DNA of 64,000 nt from contig JAQFVV010012394.1 in assembly GCA_028023455.1 (NCBI GenBank), positions 30,084,010 through 30,148,009 on the forward strand, in the 5' to 3' direction. Every line of letters starts with the position of its first letter. Position 1 is the stretch's first letter. Source of the DNA: Epiperipatus broadwayi (Eukaryota; Onychophora; Udeonychophora; Euonychophora; Peripatidae). The notes under the pieces were generated by a model. The model was not told the DNA's origin and did not search any database. It saw nothing but the letters and a program-made list of their open reading frames with translations. Both the position numbers and the translations under genes were made by a program. This document shows positions 47,971 through 59,245 of the stretch, piece by piece.

Positions 47971-48548
47971 ACTACCAATATATTTATAAATATATTAACT
48001 AACTAAGGAAAATCTATAATATTTCAACCAGATTACTGGTTTTCATAAATACAATACATTAAGTTCATAAAACTAGAGAGTACTTAAATAAAACAATATA
48101 CTCTAATATTGTTTTATGCACTGTTTGTAACTGATATTCTAGCTCCAGGACTACCTGAAGGTGATTTATTCGAATCAAAATACATGTTAATGAAGTAGTT
48201 GTTTGTTTCTATATCTAAAAGGTTTATAGATTAGGGGGGTGTTATTTAATATGTATATGTCATATGGTAAAAAGTTATGATTAAAGAAATGTTTTTTAAT
48301 GATTAGTAGGAAATAATAGGAAAATTAGAAATTAACTAGTGGAAGAAACAAAAAAATATTGAAAAGTAAGATTGAAATAAATCATAAGAGCAATTAAAAG
48401 TATCAAACAGCTGATAGAAACAAATTTGAACAGAAGATATCACAATTCATAATACCTTTTAAATAACTGATGTTAGAGAAATAAATAGTAATTATTTGTA
48501 TTTATATATTGGACTATTTACATCATCTAATATGAGTATTAAAAGTCT

Positions 48549-48702
48549 TTAGAAAATTTTAATTTTATTTAAATATTCCAAGTACATTTAACTGTTAGTA
48601 ATAGCAAACAGGTTAATATATGCATAATGTTTCAAGAGATATTATTCTCCTTTCTTCTTCAGGTGTTGCTGGCCTGACTAGTGACTGTACTAGCATGGCT
48701 CT
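48549..48702. repeat. Dispersed repeat D, copy 2
   Basis: This is the counterpart of the sequence at 24484-24634 in the same orientation, with CATTTAACTGTTAGTAATAG, CTTCTTCAGGTGTTGCTGG and ACTAGCATGG. It lies about 0.4 kb upstream (in gene terms downstream) of the collagen exon at 49128. No exon is evident in it. Confidence 0.5.
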
Positions 48703-49127
48703 AAAAATAGATGGCTGATAGCTATTGGATAAAAATATTATTAATATAACTTTTTTCAACTAGCTTGTAGAAAATATATAATAACAAATTTGGGTGATAA
48801 TTTGTTGGATATATTTCAAGAAAGAAATATAATTTGACAGTTCATACACATATTATATATATAATGTGCCACTATTATATAAAAAAGAAATTAATAGCAT
48901 CATAAATATAGATTTATATTTATTATACAGATATCAATATACTTTGGGTAACTACATTTTAAAAATAACCTGAGTTTATAATACACAAAATAATTGCTAA
49001 ATGGTAAACAAGATTACAAAACATTAAGAATGCTAAACTCTACAACCTACTCTACAATTCATGCATTCTAATAGGAAGACTAAACTATTGGTTGCAGCAT
49101 TTTTGTTTGAAAGAGTTACTTGCTTAC

Positions 49128-49166
49128 CGTGAAGTCCAGGGAGGCCTCGAGGCCCTATAGGTCCAG
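49128..49166 (-). CDS. Collagen exon (39 bp): four Gly-X-Y triplets
   Basis: On the minus strand a T-rich tract with TAG acceptor precedes the exon and GTAAGC follows. It reads (G)CT then GPI GPR GLP GLH and a trailing G, so it begins and ends in phase 1 like the other exons. The first complete codon is Ala, so the helix has a break or boundary at its start. The trailing G would pair with GT of the next exon found (15418-15516) to complete a glycine codon. Its G+C content is high against an A+T-rich background. It is the most 5' collagen exon seen; 14.8 kb of upstream sequence in the window shows no further one. Confidence 0.92.
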
Positions 49167-49680
49167 CTAAAAAAATAAAATCTCCCTATCAATTTATGAA
49201 GATATGTCTTAATGGACTGTATAGCTAAAGAAAGATATAAAGGTAAAGAAAACAAAACAAAATAAAGTAAAATAGAAAATGAAAATGGAAAATAGCAGAA
49301 AAGTAAAAGCATAAAATATAGTAAGAATAGCAGACATGTGATATTTTGTTCTGAATATGACCATCTAAGATGAGTTTTGTTAGTAATGTTATTTAATTAA
49401 TATGTCTGTAATCCAATAACATGGTAATAAAAATAAAAATATAAAAAGTTTAATTTTTTTTAAAAAAATGTATAAATTATGCAATATTGAATAATAAGGT
49501 GTGTGTGTGTGACTTTATTTTATGGTTTTTATTTATTTTTTTTGATCACCACATTTTACTATCTTTTTAAAGCTGTCTTCGTGCATGCATCCACACAAAA
49601 AAACCCAATAACAACAAGAATCTGTACATGTATCATTGTAATCTATTTATAGAATTAATATTAGAGATAACAATTTTTCA

Positions 49681-49943
49681 TATTAAATGCTTTTATTGAC
49701 TGTACATTAAAAAAAATAAAATAATTGTTTCTTTATCTACAATGGGAGTTTTTAAATCTAACTTGTAATAAAGGAATAGGGCATCCAGAAATTAATTAAG
49801 TCAATCCCTTGTTATAAAAAATAAGGATTGACTTAATTAATTTATGCATTCTCCATGCTTTTATGTTAACTTAAATTTAAAAACTCCAATTGTGGTTGAA
49901 GAAATAATTATTTTTAGTGCACAGTCAATAAAAGCATTTAATA
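49681..49943. mobile_element. Palindromic MITE (about 130-bp arms)
   Basis: The element folds nearly end to end: TATTAAATGCTTTTATTGAC at the left against GTCAATAAAAGCATTTAATA at the right, with inner pairs ATTAATTAAGTCAATCC / GGATTGACTTAATTAAT flanking a small loop near 49815. It is non-coding, and arm matches are good enough to form a long hairpin RNA if transcribed. Confidence 0.8.
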
Positions 49944-50093
49944 CAAACAAATTTTATCTATTATTATTTTTAAGTTTTTAGTATTGGCACATTTATTGAA
50001 AATGTAAAACTGTATCATACTTTAAATTGACTGGACACTTATGGTTGATATACATATCAGTAGATATTTCTGCTATATGTTAAATTGTATTCT

Positions 50094-50095
<2 letters not shown>

Positions 50096-50128
<33 letters not shown>
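50096..50128. repeat. (AT)n microsatellite
   Basis: TATATATA run of about 30 bp. Confidence 0.9.
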
Positions 50129-50131
<3 letters not shown>

Positions 50132-50629
50132 TAGTATGTGTACATAATAATACATATATATTAAAAGTTTAAAATAGTTTACAAAAATAATATTAAATTA
50201 AAAATAAAAATTAAAAGGCCCTCTCATGACCATTATTTAAAAATTCTAAGGATAATTGTTAACTGCAAAATGTGAAATGATTTAATATTTTTCATATTAT
50301 TTCTGCCCTCTGTTCCATATCTACAAAACTAGTTGACATAATGAAAAGTTAAGTATTTCAAATGGATTAAAGTGTTTACCTTAGTTATATATTAATTTCC
50401 AAGCAATTCTACTGAATTTAAATATAATAAAAATCAATTTGAAAATTTCATTGTAACTTGAAAAAGATCAAAAGTTAACAAACAAATAGATTTTCCAAAA
50501 TCTATTAAAGCATTAAAAAATACTATAATGATGTGCAGTAAAAAGATGATTGATTCATTCTTCAAACAGTTTGTAGTACCATCTGTGAACCTACACATGA
50601 ATTATGTTATTCACCATAAAAATTTTAAG

Positions 50630-50911
50630 GCACTAATGTATCTGGATCACAAAATACACCATGAAGTGAATAATATGTTTCATATTTTAACTCATGTTAA
50701 AATAACAAGTTAATATTAAATTTTGTCTAAACTGAACTGAAATGGTTTAATTGTGTTTAGCAATGAAGCCATTCACCATAAGAATGTTTTTTAAAAATTA
50801 TAGTTTGCAAGATTTCATAATGGTAGTGAGAGGATTGGAAGTGATCAATAAAGATTTGAAACACACTGTCGCAATTCATATCATGACATGTGATCTAGAC
50901 ATGCTAGCATC
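50630..50911. mobile_element. MITE family C, copy 2
   Basis: This is the partner of the element at 14350-14641. It shares TATCTGGATCACA at the left and AAACACACTGTC and GACATGCTAGCATC at the right. The left end and the complement of the right end match each other (CTGGATCAC / GTGATCTAG). It is non-coding; the open frame at 50528-50713 across its left half is not supported. Confidence 0.5.
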
Positions 50912-51821
50912 TTTAAATAGTTAAACTATGTAGCTATGTAAGACATACATTAATTCAGAAATGTCTCTGCATATAGTTTGGAGAAAAAAACAGTCACTCT
51001 TTTACTGGGACAGCTTGTGAATATATATAAATCTATATAGATCTAAGATTTATCAAATAACATGAAGTTATGAGAAATAATATTGTGAGCAGAAATAAAT
51101 TCTATTCATTAGTCAATGGAGATTGCCCCTTGGGTATGAATACAACAATAGATTGCCAGCATCAGAGTAGAAGGTTCCAGGATTCAACTGATAAATGTAA
51201 AAAAAACAATTAAAAAACTAATATCAGCATAACTGAATGAAAATTATCTTATTAGGAAGTTAATTACTAAATTAATTAACTTAGCTCAGATCAATTTCAT
51301 TTATCAAAGCCCTTTAATATCTAGATATCAATATAATTATCCTATCAATATTTGGATTGTACATTATTTTTTAATGATATAGTCCTTAATTAAATTTAAA
51401 AATGAAATATACCATACGACTTTTTAAACTTATAAAAATACATTTAATATACACCCTTTGTTATCTAGTTTTCTATCAGACATATGAATACACAATATAA
51501 CTAAGTCAAGGTTCAAACTGCACAATTAATTTTTCATATAAATAACCTGCAGTGCAAATTAAAGTTTGTGATAAAATACATAGTTTATCAATTAATTATT
51601 ATTAAAAAAACAGCATTAAAAAGAATAAGAATGTATAAAACTGTAAAATGAATTTTTAAAAAAAAGGCAAATATTTTTCTTTACACTTTAATAATGTGAT
51701 GTAAATGTCTTTCACTATAATATTAAAACGGAAATGACGGAATCAATGAACACAAAAAAAATAAACATTCAAATATCATATGATCATTATTTCCTATGAT
51801 TAGACAATCTATTAAAAACAA

Positions 51822-52090
51822 TAGCAAACTCTTTATTCATTAGTGCAATGCATGCTAAAAGATTTGTGCATCAAAATCTCTGTCTAGTGCCTGAACACGG
51901 TACCTAGATCTTTGGACCTAACCCTCCAGCAGCCACTCTATTTTTCTGTGTAACAATGCTTTCAAATTCATGATCTAAAAACTAGTCTGGGAATATTAGA
52001 TGAGTAGATACTAGATAAGAATTTTATGCACAAATCTAGCATTCATTGATTATTATGGCTTGTACTGGGTGGCACTATTATATGAAGAGA
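51822..52090. mobile_element. MITE family A, copy 4
   Basis: The left end AGCAAACTCTTTATTCATTA with GTGCAATGCATGCT is answered by ATGGCTTGTACTGGGTGGCA and CTATTATATGAAGAGAATT at the right. Inner blocks TTTGTGCATCAAAATCTC and AATTTTATGCACAAATC form the next inverted pair. It lies outside the collagen exons seen, upstream of the 39-bp exon. Confidence 0.75.
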
Positions 52091-52419
52091 ATTACAAATG
52101 ATTCAGCCATTTAGGATATAAGTGAACCAGATAGCAACATAATTTCTTTAAAAAAAGAATACTGAAAAGTGTTTGATAAAATATAAATATTATAGTGGAC
52201 TACGGATACATTTACAACCAACTAAAATTAACAGCCCATAAATGGTTAGAGAAGGTATTTGGCATTTTCTTTCTCAGTTAGCTTACACAAACAAATTATA
52301 AGTTTAATATAAACACCAAAGTTCTGATCAATGCATATAAAATACATTGTTTATGATAACCTGTGTGCCATTAAACCATTAAAAGAACTATTGTATAAAT
52401 GTTTCTATAATGTGCCTGT

Positions 52420-55060
52420 CGGATTTGTATGTTCACGTAACAAGATCTAGCATCTAGGCAAAAGTACCTCAAATCCACTCATGCGCAAGATACACAGGTC
52501 AGGAACACTCATGAACTCTGCCCTATTTGCCTATTTCCCAGATCTATAACATTATGAGCAACAATCCCGATGACATCAATTAATTTACTTCTCATCTGCC
52601 GGCATCGATCATCGGAGACACAAAAAGACTCTAGGCTAAACTTATATGATAGAATAACTTAATAATTAGTTATATTTTAAGAGCAATAAAGGCTCATGAC
52701 CTAGCATATTAATTATGTATTGAGCGGAGATCATCTAGTCATATTTGAGCTTAAGTAATAACTTAATATTTTAACTTAACTAAAAGAAAGCAATGGTTCA
52801 AGTTTGATATACATATTTAAGATTTATTAATAACAAAATTATGTCGGGTTATTTAGCCGACGTGAGCCTCGGAAGTATTATATTTGTTTGATTCATATTT
52901 AATAATAACATTAGATTTGCAACTATGCCAATAATATATATGTGTGACTTAATAAATTAGCACTATTAGAATACATTGTTGGAATACTATTACACCCCCA
53001 GAGACGAAGAGCATTTACTTAATTTAAACAATAATAATTTCATAAGCAGATATTATATTTGGTTACATTCAATATTATTAATTTGGAGTTATAGATAATT
53101 AATGCACGAGATGGGTAATGAATAATTATATAAACGATACTAAATCTATCGCATTAATACGTATATTAAACTAATGGAAATATGTGTGTTTAAAGAAATC
53201 ATTTCATTATGGCTTATGAATACTTCTGGGTGACTAATAAGATACTGGAAGGCAGTGCATGCATGGCGGCTGATGGGGTCGGTCCAATTATGGATCCTGG
53301 AGTGTGCTTCATGAATTTTTAATAACGAAATGGACCGATTTCCTCTGCAAATGTAGGCAGGGTCGGTTTGACGAACGAAAGAGTCCAAGATTCCCTAGAG
53401 TGAAGTACAGGTGAATCATAGATGATAAAGAGTGGTTGGCGATGTCATTATCGGGCTGGACTTTCCAGAGTGATCCCCGTATAAAGCATGCCCATAAGAC
53501 CAAGGATGTCCCCAGGGTGGTTTTACAGCCTGGTTTAAGGACATAGAGAACGACGATGGGGCCCGACTTCGCGGATGCCTCCATGTGAGAAAGAAGCATG
53601 AACATATATAAAAACGAAGTGGCCTTTATGCACGAAACGCTTAATAATATAATATAATTCTAAAATTAAAGATTATTGAAACATATTTATTGCCCACAAA
53701 TTATGAAATATTCGGCGTAATGACATGGCTTCACTAAGCAAACATGGATAATAATTATACTTAAATATAAAACTAAGCTCTTAAGATCCCCCTCCCCCTT
53801 TACATTATGTTACTTAATATTATTCATTACTTTTTACACATTTAATAAATCTCAATTTTGGTTAATTAATGCCCTTGTGAAAATATATAATTTATTACTA
53901 AATAAGTGGGTGGTGGTAATAGCTGAGATGGGTTTTACATATATATATATATATATAATTTAAGAATAAAAGATAGTGCATTATTTAGGAAGGAGAAAGT
54001 GAAAAACAGATGTCACATCTGTTTTTCTACAGTAAACATGAAAAATATAATTAGTTGATTTATCTAAAATCGCGAGCACCTGGGCAAGTCGAATAAGACT
54101 TGTTTTGATCAAATTATAAATTATTTACCCAGTAAATGATGGGTGGGGAAACGAAAATAAATTATATGCTGGCGATTTTAGAATACTATTGGCATTTATT
54201 TTAAAATATAAATACATAAATCAAATTGAAAATTGGTTGCTGCTTGAAAATAAAAGAAAAGAAAACATTATATGGGAGGCTTAATATAGATTAGTTATAT
54301 AGAGTTATATAATACATATTTGAAGACATTTAATATAGATGATTTAAAATATAAATATTACAGAGAAGGCAGGATTTAGGAATTTATAAGTGGTCAAAGT
54401 TCTTTTACCTTGATTATTTGGAAGAGCGTTTCACTAGGAATCAGTCCATCAGTATTATTTCACTAGATCTAGGGTAGCATTATATTGAGATAGCACTTTA
54501 CTTTCACTGGAAAAATATACATAAAGTTCAGTAGTACGGGATGCAGAGCTTCGTTCATGGGAACAGCATATTAAAACGGAGGGACAAGGTGAAATTTCCT
54601 ACTCACGACACATTGAGTGAGAATTAAAACTGGCGTGGAATATATATAACAACATAGTTATTTAATGGTCTTCTCTCCTTGTGGATTCAAATCCAGCAGT
54701 ATATATACTTTTATTTTGAAGCTGTTACTTAGCAACTACTGCTGGACCTGAGGAGGTTTAAGCACTTAAGTTTCATTTGGAATAGTTTGACCGGATACTC
54801 TTATCTAGTAAGATGTTTGAAACAATGCAAGTTTGTTATCAGTTTCTCGAACGATTGTTTTAAAATATATCTTATGATTTTAAAACAAGCTAGCGTGGAC
54901 AATTTCCACTAATGGGTTTATTTTATTATTACCAATTCGTAATCTTTTACTTTAATTTAAGGGATCTTCCGGGTAATTGTTTTTCGAGAGACATCTTAAC
55001 AAGATTGCATCACTTCTGGCTACAAAATTATATGTGAAAAAATAATGTTTCATATATAAT
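52420..55060. other. Unexplained stretch with higher CpG/G+C content
   Basis: This stretch differs from its surroundings in texture. CpG-bearing words are frequent (TGTCGGATTTGTATGTTCAC at 52427, GCCGGCATCGATCATCGGAG, GTCGGGTTATTTAGCCGACG, CACTTTCACTGG-like blocks) and unit-scale repeats are absent. TGTCGG at 52427 would suit an LTR terminus, and minus-strand TATA motifs lie at about 54640 and 54700, but I found no direct repeats to prove LTRs. The G+C-rich core at 53220-53610 is listed separately. It could be a decayed LTR element, a 5' exon and promoter of a gene, or an integrated sequence of another kind. Confidence 0.35.
53309..53605 (-). other. Unassigned open frame in a G+C-rich core
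   Basis: The minus frame starts MFMLLSHMEASAKSGPIVVL, about 25 bp downstream of TTTTTATATATG, and carries YVLKPGCKTTLGTSLVLWAC and SLWKVQPDNDIANHSL. Overlapping frames in the other two phases are also open (for example SFVRQTDPAYICRGNRS), so codon evidence is ambiguous and a frameshift or splice could link them. I recognise no family. The composition, not the length, is why it is listed. It may be part of a mobile element or an exon. Confidence 0.25.
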
Positions 55061-57050
55061 ACCTTATATATAATATAACTTTATTAATATATTCACAATC
55101 TCCTACACTGAAATATATAGATATTTATTATTTATGCCCGCATACACATGAGATTATTATTAAATAAAATATTTTTAAATTAAAATACATACGTGTTAAA
55201 GTGATTTATGTTATAATACTAACCAAAAGAAATGTATATATTATTAGCTATGTATATACGTGCGTAAAGGTGGGTTTGAATACAGTTAGATGGTAGGAGA
55301 TTGGATGTGGGCTGTGAAGCAGGATCTGAGCATCAGATCTGCTTCAATAAGATCATACCTGCCCACTAATAGAATAAGAAATGGTACGTTAAAAGTGTTG
55401 CAGAGATGTGGCAACCAAGAACATATGGTACAAGATTAAAGTTTTCAATGAAGAACCCCCCCCCCTTCCAAAAAAAACGAAATTCTTAAAATATAAAGAT
55501 AGGGTGACAATTAATGAGAAATGTAAAAATTAAAAGATATTTTCATTATTAGGTTTTGAAATTTTTTTCAAATGGAAATAATTTTTAAACATCATCATAT
55601 TTCAAGATACAATCTGGTTTTTTAAAATAGATTCGGGGGGGGGGTGCTAGTAACTGAAAAATCTGTATTATGGCAAGTATCCAATGAGTGCTGTTTTTTT
55701 ATATCAGAATATTCATCTTTTTTAGCATGGAAAAACAACTAATCATATCCATGCAAGAAACTTTCCAAACTTCTCATGGGATTTCATGAACTTCCATTGT
55801 CTTAAAATAGTTAAAATTCGTTTAGCCACAGCGCTTATACAATTCCATACGAAGTTAGTGAATCTTGTAAGTGAATAAAAGTCGTGAATAATCATCATGT
55901 GTTTAGAGAAATGAACATTATAATGCTGTAATGCTCCACCCATCATCATCATCATCACTCTCTATGCTACAGATCTCGATTATATTGTAGATTTTTTAAA
56001 CACTAAAGAAAAAAACATAGAAGCCATCAAGATATTTAAAAAATCAGACTTTATTAACAATATGATGATACAGCAAATTACTCCCGAATGAGGTAAATAA
56101 ATTTAAGGTACCTGTTGATTATGTGTTGATTTGCCCTCAACTATTATCTCTCATTTTGTATATTGTAAGAATTTCTATGTTTGTTGGGTGAACCTTTAAT
56201 CTCATTATACATGTTGTTGTTTACAGGACCTCTTCAATGACTTTCAAAATAACAGTCCTCACCCTGATGATCTAGCTGCAATGTGAGCACAATACTACTC
56301 TTAATTATGCATCAATGAAACCATTCACTATACAGTGTATCTTTTATATCTGTTACCCATGAAAATCTTCATTTAAAAAATATAAATAATAAAAACAGAA
56401 TCAGACAAGTCTTCCATTAGCTATCAGTATAAATATACACATCCATTTTTTGTCAGAACAATTCTAATGAAAAAAAACATCCAAAATGACTCATTTATTC
56501 CAAAATTCACAGATTACATAGATATAAGATTTTTCTATCAATCTTGATTAGAAAAACCTGTTGAAGTGGCTTCATAACAGGCATAAAGAATAATTATATA
56601 CAGATTTCAGAGAAATAAAGAAATGAACTGCAGTCTGGAAGATTCCAGTAGAAGCAATAAGGCACTACCACAATGACCAGTTGTGGCAGCAACAACAGAA
56701 ACAACATTAAAAGAAAATGGATGCCATTCAAAATGCCCCTAATTTGACATTATAACTAAGTGGGTTCTATCATGAGAAGATTGTTATTGGATTCATCAGC
56801 TAAAAGAAAAATAAACATTTGGAAAAAGAAATGCATGTTATCATTCCAGTTATTGAATTAGAAACAAAGTGACCAATGAGTAATCATGTGACTTATAGCT
56901 CACAAGTTTATAAAATACCAGAAGTGTGTGAGTGGCATCTCAATATTTGGACTTTGAGTTCCAGAATTACCACTGCATTAGACAAAAGATCTTATAAAAT
57001 AAATAAAACAATCGCAGAGAAGGGAATCAAAATTAATTTTTATATATAAA
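55061..57050. other. Upstream/intronic DNA, nothing recognised
   Basis: Returns to ordinary A+T-rich sequence with C-run and G-run homopolymers at about 55457 and 55634 and an ATC/ATG trinucleotide run near 55942. No gene was identified. Confidence 0.5.
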
Positions 57051-57255
57051 CAATGAGGATTGCCAATTCCTCTACAAGCTTTATGATAAATGCTTAGCCA
57101 GAGCCAGCACTTAAAATATCTGTCAGGAACCCCTTCCCAAACCTCTGATCATGGTTTCATGCTTTGGCACTCCTCAGAGAGGTGTCAGGTAGATTCAGAC
57201 ACTAGATCTAAAAATGCCAACCCAAAGCCAAGCACTTATTTAAAAGTTATCTATT
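57051..57255 (+). mobile_element. Repeat family B, copy 2
   Basis: The unit begins CAATGAGGATTGCCAATTCC, passes through ATGCTTAGCCAGAGCCAGCA and GCTTTGGCACTCCTCAGAGA, and ends AAAGTTATCTAT. The next copy starts 422 bp downstream in the same orientation. It lacks the inverted second arm present in the 26.7-kb copy and instead ends in GACACTAGATCTAAAAATGC plus AAAGCCAAGCACTTATTTAA. Confidence 0.85.
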
Positions 57256-57405
57256 GAGTGGAAAATCTGAAAGATTTTCAGACATCTATAATGTCTTCAA
57301 ACCCAGCTAGCCAACTCAAATAGCTATATGGGGCTGATAGATCTTCAGCCATACCATATAGTAGTAGTCTTAGCAATATAAAATTGCGTAAGACTTGTAG
57401 CAGAG

Positions 57406-57680
57406 TCTATAAATAGTCAAAATAAGAGTCATAGATCACATGATCCTATCTCTTAAGCTTGTAAGTTATAAACAATGAGGATTGCCAATTCCTCTACAAG
57501 CTTTATGTTAAATGCTTAGCCAGAGCCAGCACTTAAAATATCTCTGTCAGGAACCCCTTCCCAAACCTCTGGCCATGGTTTCGGGCTTTGGCACTCCTCA
57601 GAGAGGTGTCAGGCTAGGTTCAGACACTAGATCTAAAAATGCCAACTCAAAGCCAAGCACTTATTTAAAAGTTATCTATA
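57406..57680 (+). mobile_element. Repeat family B, copy 3
   Basis: A lead-in AATAGTCAAAATAAGAGTCA TAGATCACATGATCC is followed by the same unit as copy 2, ending AGCACTTATTTAAAAGTTATCTAT. The lead-in is shared with the 26.66-kb copy, so it belongs to the element and gives a fuller length of about 275 bp. With copy 2 it makes a direct repeat of period 422. Confidence 0.85.
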
Positions 57681-58052
57681 TATAGTTGTAATGTAGGAAT
57701 ATACTCGTAAATAATTAAATAACTACACTCATGTACTTAGATCATGAAAGTACATGAAAATTAATCAGGAGTCTATATGTAATTAGGTATCTAGATAATC
57801 ACTTGTTTGATTCCCTTCAGGTACTAATTTGTGGCAAATTATATAAATTAAAAGTAAATAAATTTGTAATTAGTTTTAGGTAATTATTGCCCATTTCAAT
57901 CTTACTGTTGTTGATTTAGTTAATTATGGCCTTTGTCTAAAAGACAATACCTAAGTAGTTATTACATAAAGGGAGAACAGTTTGTTCACTAATAAGAGGG
58001 GCCAATGTAAGAGCTAAAATTTATAGATTGCTTCCTGAGAAAATTATGGGAG

Positions 58053-58066
58053 AAAAGTATTATCTT
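58053..58066. repeat. Target-site duplication, left copy
   Basis: AAAAGTATTATCTT, identical to 58161-58174. Confidence 0.93.
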
Positions 58067-58160
58067 TTTTTTCCTCATGTGTTATAACATCAGCCGGGAA
58101 ACGAACCTCTAACCCGGGACAACTGTTTGTAAAGCAGCTGTCGCTGACCTCTCGACCACC
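58067..58160 (-). mobile_element. tRNA-derived SINE or tRNA retropseudogene, 94 bp
   Basis: On the minus strand the insert begins GGTGGTCGAGAGGTCAGCGA, with TGGTCGAGAGG resembling the Pol III A box. Then comes an anticodon-arm-like hairpin (ACAGCTG-loop-CAGTTGT), and GGTTCGTTTCC as the B box about 50 bp downstream, the correct tRNA spacing. It ends in a short unique tail (GATGTTATAACACATGAGG) and an A6 run. The 5' acceptor strand is missing and the T-arm region is abnormal, so it is not a functional tRNA. Perfect 14-bp duplications flank it exactly, proving insertion by LINE-type target-primed reverse transcription. Confidence 0.85.
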
Positions 58161-58174
58161 AAAAGTATTATCTT
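58161..58174. repeat. Target-site duplication, right copy
   Basis: AAAAGTATTATCTT, identical to 58053-58066; it abuts the 5' end of the tRNA-like insert. Confidence 0.93.
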
Positions 58175-58399
58175 GGCCATTAAAATGGAAGTATAGACTC
58201 TGACGGCTACTTTGACGTCAAATGTCACATGATCCTCAGAACAACTGAGTAAAAATCACTTATAATTAAGTTTTATCTAAGAAGAAAGTTTATGGACTCT
58301 GGTGCTAAACTTAGAGTGCTCTAACTTATGAACTTTTGAATAATAAAGCCATTTGAGCTTTTAAATGGTCTAGGTTTGCACTCAGTCTCAACTCTATAC

Positions 58400-59245
58400 C
58401 TCCAGAGATCTATATTTTTTCTTCGTGTAACTTGTCTAAAGCTTGCTCAGTTATCCCTTCCTTTGGTTATTGATCCTACAGATACACCACCTCCATTTTC
58501 AAGTTATTGGATTGCTGATTTATGAAAGTCAATTAAGTCAATACCCTCGGTTCAAATTGCACTTGATGGGAAATTGACATTCTGGGTTGTTTATAAATTA
58601 AAATTTCCACATTATACTCCTCTTTTGACTTCATTAGGTGTTTCAAATAAAGTTCTCTTGCGTAAAATGAAACTTCTTTTCATTGAAGCAAGACATGTTG
58701 ATTTGTATTTAAACTAAATTTAAATGCGTTCCCAACAAGTTATTTTTTAGTGACCAGCAGAGGCTTCATTAGGATTTCGTCTCAGTGTCAGTTGTGTAGA
58801 TTATATGATGAGACAATACTCCATATTTTCTATATTTGTCCTGCTCTTAAGTCGATTAGGGACTTTATTGTTGCGAATGTCTCTCTGGATCTTAGGGATG
58901 CTCTTTCTGTTTCCAATACTCTTAAGAAGGGATCGTTTACAGCAATAAGATTATCTATCTTTATAACATTTTCTTTATGGTTGACGCGTTCAGGCTCATC
59001 TTTGGTCATTTTCAGGACTCAGCTCTAAGTGTCTTTATTAAGCTTGTTGATCAAGTCAAGCAGCGAGACTCTCTGCTTTCACCTGTGAGTCTACATGATG
59101 ATACTTGGGTGAAAGTTTTATTTTCCTCTTAATCTTATTAAGATCCCCTTTTTTCTACATTGACCTTTTCAAGTTTCATTCTGAATGCTATGTAAATTTT
59201 TATAAAGTTTAACTGTATATTACTATGTTTAATAAATTTATTTTA
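58400..59245 (+). pseudogene. LINE ORF2 C-terminal fragment with knuckle motif
   Basis: Broken plus-strand frames read LSLPLVIDPTDTPPPFSSYW, LDGKLTFWVVYKLKFPHYTP and VSNKVLLRKMKLLFIEARHV. The open frame 58750-59028 carries CQLCRLYDETILHIFYICP, the C-x2-C...H-x4-C knuckle, and IFITFSLWLTRSGSS, like the helix after the knuckle in CR1-group proteins. The sequence ends in TTTAATAAATTTATTTTAAAA, a poly(A)-like end. No RT core is present. It is a different family from the PHD-esterase LINE. Confidence 0.65.

Larger units (their letters stand above)
15517..49127 (-). other. Collagen intron of about 34 kb
   Basis: This is the interval between the exon at 49128-49166 and the exon at 15418-15516. Reading the minus strand for Gly-X-Y runs with splice borders gave no further exon, though small exons could be missed. 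It contains most of the LINE, PLE and MITE copies listed separately. Any transcript of the collagen gene must remove all of this DNA. Confidence 0.7.

Noticed and set aside
48140-48190. Plus-strand APGLPEGD-like reading after a TCTAG, resembling a collagen exon
   Set aside because: Only two apparent triplets, no donor site in phase, wrong strand relative to the gene.
54670-54705. GGATTCAAATCC, resembling a tRNA T-arm/B box
   Set aside because: No A box at the right distance and no acceptor or anticodon stem could be formed.
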